This document shows, piece by piece, positions 59,639 through 64,000 of a DNA stretch of 64,000 nucleotides (position 1 is its first letter; each line of letters begins with the position of its first letter). Position numbers and translations under genes: made by a program. The notes beneath the pieces were generated by a model. The model did not search any database. It was not told the origin of the DNA and saw only the letters and a program-made list of their open reading frames with translations. Origin of the DNA: Liquidambar formosana (Eukaryota > Streptophyta > Magnoliopsida > Saxifragales > Altingiaceae); contig CM077824.1 of assembly GCA_039720395.1 (NCBI GenBank), forward strand, positions 24,939,278 to 25,003,277, written 5' to 3'.

Positions 59639-62339
59639 TGCTATATGATAGTATTGATGACTAATGAGCTTCAGAAGCAAAATTAGTCAATGCAAGTGCC
59701 TTTGATGTCCTACATCACATACAAAGGTTGTATAGTGAGTAAAATAATACTATAAAGTATGGTACTTATAAAGGACTTCTTCTAGACTAGGATGTAATAA
59801 AAGTTGTTTATTAATAATCATTCTTTTGAAAAATGATTAATCACATAGAATAGCTTGAGAAGCTAGATGTGATTTAAAATGGAAGCATAGAGGAAAACAA
59901 GTCTTGAAAAGTCAAAGACAAAGAAATATAATTATTTTGTAGTAAATATAAGGTATTGTAAAGGGAACTTGATAAAGTATCAGTCTTCCTAGAAGAACCA
60001 AACTTTTGAAGTTTTGGTTCATGCTCTAAACTAAATTGTTGGTTAATTCTGCTTCTTGGTTTTTGGATTCTAGTATAATCTAAATCGAAGCAGAAAGTTA
60101 AGTAGATAATAAGTTACCTTTAAAAATTTTAATAGAGCAAGAGTTGCTAGATTAATTTTGGGAACTTATTTCTTAACTAAGTCATTTAAGACATTCTAGA
60201 AATTTGATTTCCGAATTTAAATGACTAATTAGAGCGAATGCAACGTATTCCGAGAATACAAGAGATGTAGAGACTCTCATTTAAATGTAACGATTATGAC
60301 TTGGTTATGAGATGACCAAACCCATCTTTTACTTGGTGAAGTGAATGAGTTACATTTATAATTTGACTATACATTGTGATGTATATAGTCATGTAGAGCA
60401 TGCATTCAATTATAGTAGACTCATCTTAGAATACCATAGCTCAATGGTGAATCTAAGAGAACAAATTGAACCCTATTAAGATATGGTTTGATCCATGATG
60501 AGTTTTACTAATGTATCCATCTAGGATATACCTTAAAATTGCTACATATTGATAATTTAGGGTTCACTCCAGTTTTGTCCCAATTATATCAGATATGATA
60601 TGGGAAGAAACCCAACTTAAAGAAGTTAAGGCTTGGGCTTGTGCTACGTATGTCTAGAAACATAATGTAGACAATCTGGAAATACGGTCAAGTAAGTGTT
60701 GAATTGTGGTGTATCCCAAAAGTGGTTGGGATAGTATTTCTATTACTCTAATGAACAAAAGTTGTCCATTAGGATGTTTGCTGGATTTTCTTGAGAAAGA
60801 GTTCATTCAAGAAAGATGCAAAAGTAGATAGAATTTATAGAATTGTCTGTAAAGCCACAAATGAACAAAGATCCAACCCTTGTCTCTGTTGAGACAAAAA
60901 CCCTTAACTACACTACAATCTTTTCATAGATCAAATTGGATATTTTTTAACATAAGAGAGATATTGTATCTCTACTAGAATGCAAAAGAATTGTTCTTTG
61001 GTGATAAAGATCATTAAGATAATCCTATTGATTATGACTAGACGATGTTTCACATCAACTCGAGAAATGACCAAGAGTCATTAAATCCAATATGGATAGG
61101 TAGAGACCTAAAAGGCTTGGCTATTTAAGAATGTTTTCAACATAGGCAAAAAGTTGTCTATAAAGAAACTTGTTTGATAATAGTTATGCTGAAATCCATT
61201 TGGATCTTGTTATCTATAAACACACATTTTGAATATGAGATATGTCAAAAAGGATATAAAGATGTTATATCAAATGGTGAAAAACCATAAAAGTGTGTAA
61301 GTTATAGAAGTCTATTAATAGACTACAAGGTTCTCATAATTAGAACATCTATAAAGTTGAAGTAATCAAATTGTTTGATTTCTCTCATTGTATAGATGGA
61401 CCATGAGTGTATAAAAGGTTAGTGGGAGTGCGATCGTTTTTCTTTATCCTATCAATAAGATGACATCCTAATCATTATGAATGATATATAAATGTTATCT
61501 AATGTGAAGTTTTAGTTTTTGAGAAAAACTTCTTCATGAAAGATTTGGTAGAAGCATCCAACAAGATCTATAGAGATAGATCATATAGATTGCTAAGTAT
61601 CCCCAAATCATCAAACATAGTTGAAATGTTGAAGGAGTTCAACATGGAGAATTCTAAGGGAGGTCTGATTTACTTCAGATAAGAATTCATTATTCAAGGG
61701 CATGTGCCCTAGGATAACACAAGTAAGATTCTTAAAGTGTTAAGAAGCCTTATTTTACACTATGTATTGAACCTGATACCTATTATGTTGTAATTGTTAC
61801 AAATAGTTATCAATCAATTCAAATTTGGAATATTGGATTGTATATGGAAATTGTAAACTCATAGTAGATGGGTATATGGATTTGGATATAATCCATATGG
61901 GGTATATTTTATATTCACTTTAGTTGGTGAAATACTTAATGGAAGAACTGTATGAAAGATACAGTGGATTCCATTATTAAGGGTGAATTAATTGTCGCAT
62001 TGTCTAGGAGACTGTTTGGATCTATAAGTTCATTTAGAACTTGGAGTTGTTCCTTCCATTGAGTTGCCCACACCTTGTTTTGTGACAACAATGGGTCTAT
62101 AGCTCAAGTATAGGAATCACGGTCTCATCAAAAGTCCAAACTCATAGAGTGACAATTCTAAGTGATTAGAGGAATCATTGGAAGAGGTTATAGATACATT
62201 ACAGAAGATATTATCTACATAAGTTTTTGTAGATCTACTGACTAAAGCTTTAAAACATAATTGGTTATGTCTAAGACCAACATCTTGAGAAGATAGGTAT
62301 GCGATACATGGTCGATTGGCTTTAGTGCAAGTGGGAGAT
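59639..62339 (+). pseudogene. Copia C2 interior: decayed gag-pol remnant lacking leader and PBS
   Basis: Nearly collinear with 54432-57129 of C1 and highly similar by eye, sharing its stops. No frame is usable. PPT at 62329-62339. Confidence 0.88.
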
Positions 62340-63998
62340 TGTTAGGATTATGCCCTAGAGCCAATCATAGAGATGATTGTTTAGGGATTAGGAACAATCA
62401 TTTGATTTCATTTATGTATGTCACATTTATTATTGATTTAATAAAAGGGCTTATTCTATTATGTTTATATGCATCATTTATATTTACATAATATGTCCAT
62501 GGAGTTAGAGTTGAGAATATGGAATTATAAAGAGTTGTAATTTTGAGACTATAGATATATCTCTGTACTAAACTCCTTAAGCATTCCTAGTTGAAGGTTC
62601 ACTATGATGGACAGTAATGAACCATAGGACTAGCACTTGTTAGGTTGACTCTATAGGAGGATAGCTAGTCTCAAGCTATTTGTGTGGAGACACTACAACC
62701 AACAAGTGGGTGCCTATTATAAGAATAGGTACACTAAATGTGACCAAAGATATGAGATAAACTGAATGGAGTTTTATCCTGCCTGTCAATCAGTTTCTCA
62801 TTGTTATAGTGGTACAAGTAATCCTTAGACCTGAGACACTATAGTTGCCTTATGCATATAGCTTTAGAAGTTTGATAACACTAAGTGCAGATCCTATTCA
62901 AGGGTCTGCAAAGGTGTTCATTGGCCCTACTGCTATGTGTATGAAGGCATGTGAGTGATCAACAAGGGATCCATCATTCTCAGGAAAAAGAGAGAGAATG
63001 TCTCATATAGCATTCATAATATAACTCATTAAATCCATGGCCATGGTAGGATGAATATGAAAAGAGTTTCATGAGTTCATCAATGAGTTGATATCTATGA
63101 ATGAGTATAAAGTAATTGAACTAGGGACTTGACAGACTTCCATGTCCTATTAGTTCAATTGGAGACATTGTGTTGAAGGAAGGATGCAATTGTAACCTAT
63201 AAACTATAACAGAAGGGTTCTTTGTAAATGACTATTCACCTCATTAAGGACCACACCATGAGCCATATGCTAGGTGTTACTCATGGTTAGTAGAAGCCCT
63301 AATTGATATAAGTGAGTTATAATCAATTAGGGAATTGGAAGGAGTTCCAATTAGACCCTAAATGGAAAGAGTTCCATTGTGCACACCTCATGCTATTCCT
63401 ACTACTTAATGATGTGAACCCAATGGGTCACACACTGATCATCCAAGAAGGGCTTTAAAGTCTATGAGAGAAAGGGTTTTAGTGAATAAAGAATAGTTCT
63501 TTATAGGCCTATTTGTATTTGATACAAATAATAGGGGTTAATGTGCAATTAAGTGTAATTACACATAACCCTATTAGGGTTTCTTCCCCATGGCCAGCCC
63601 CCTTTAGTGGGCTGCCTATATAAGTCACACTTATGTGTGACATGGTACAAGAGGCTTGCACAATAAACCCTAGCCGTCCAGCCCCTTGGAGGCTCTCTTC
63701 TCTCTCTCTCTCTTCTCCACCTCTAGCAACAACAAGGAAGAAGAAAGAAAGGACTTGAAGCTCTAGCTAGGTGTGGATACCGTTGGAGGCAGCACACTTG
63801 GGCTGCTCATTCACCGCTGTCCGGAATCAAAGCTTGGAGCAAAAAGGAGAAGACAAAAATTCTGTAAGTGTTCTAACCCTCTTTGTAGTTAGGGTTTGAT
63901 TTTGTGTTATGCATAGTTAGATTCATGGGATTGGGAATCGCAGGAAAAATTTTTATATTCCGCACTTTGTATTTTTCCCTCTTGTTCGATTCCCAACA
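62340..63998 (+). repeat. Copia C2 3' LTR (1659 bp)
   Basis: Complete, TGTTAGG...CCCAACA, with TATATAA at 63617-63623. Confidence 0.95.
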
Positions 63999-64000
63999 AT

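Larger units (their letters stand above)
57983..63998 (+). mobile_element. Ty1/copia element C2 nested in the 3' LTR of C1
   Basis: LTRs 57983-59638 and 62340-63998 around a 2.7-kb interior. The first bases after it (AT at 63999-64000) fit a repeat of the ATTGT duplication. The 5' LTR ends ...GATTCCCA without ACA, and PBS plus leader are missing. The LTRs differ at only a handful of bases by eye (near 58486/62840, 58545/62902, 59425/63781 and 59584/63942). Confidence 0.92.

Overview
This window is intergenic plant DNA made almost entirely of nested LTR retrotransposons. Plant features are two tRNA primer sites (Arg-like for the Ty3/gypsy elements, initiator Met for the Ty1/copia elements), CHG/CG-type decay stops and a plant mobile domain gene. 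The species cannot be told from the sequence; an angiosperm, probably a eudicot, fits. No tRNA, rRNA, CRISPR or single-copy housekeeping gene was seen.

Layout. (1) 1-3144: decayed + strand Ty3/gypsy fragment ('element 0', protease to RNase H), ended by a 100-base N gap. (2) 3245-27870: Ty3/gypsy element A (+), of the Tat/Ogre type. Its order is 5' LTR remnant, PBS, gag-pro, a short intron, RT-RNase H-second RNase H-integrase, an antisense gene, a long hairpin array, PPT and 3' LTR. Its integrase is split by copia element B (11094-20867, - strand, 5-bp duplication GTTCA). (3) 27871-47114: related element D (-). It has gag-pro, intron and pol, one antisense gene like that of A, and a second, seven-exon antisense gene with a plant mobile domain. 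The second gene is itself split by a solo LTR of the A family (duplication CTAGG). The 3' LTR of D is not in the window; A appears to sit in the hairpin array that should precede it. (4) 47115-49085: part LTR, PBS and leader of element E (+), into whose LTR D seems to have inserted. (5) 49086-64000: copia C1 (+) inside the leader of E, with copia C2 nested inside the 3' LTR of C1.

How the parts work together. In the Tat/Ogre-type elements, gag-pro and pol are separate frames, but removing a 164-171 base intron whose 5' splice site overlaps the gag-pro stop joins them in frame in all three copies. Antisense to pol, behind its 3' end, lie accessory genes with their own conserved promoter: an 80-base GC-rich palindrome followed by TATAAAAA. 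Between these genes and the 3' LTR lies an array of short hairpins. In A the hairpin arms change together while the loop stays constant. The antisense genes, their promoter module and the hairpin arrays are the most unusual content.

The copia family has near-identical LTRs but dead pol genes. C1 and C2 share the same disabled interior, so these copies must have been moved by proteins from elsewhere. B still has an intact gag. Nearly all stop codons in the Ty3/gypsy genes are C-to-T or G-to-A changes, as expected from deamination of methylated cytosine.
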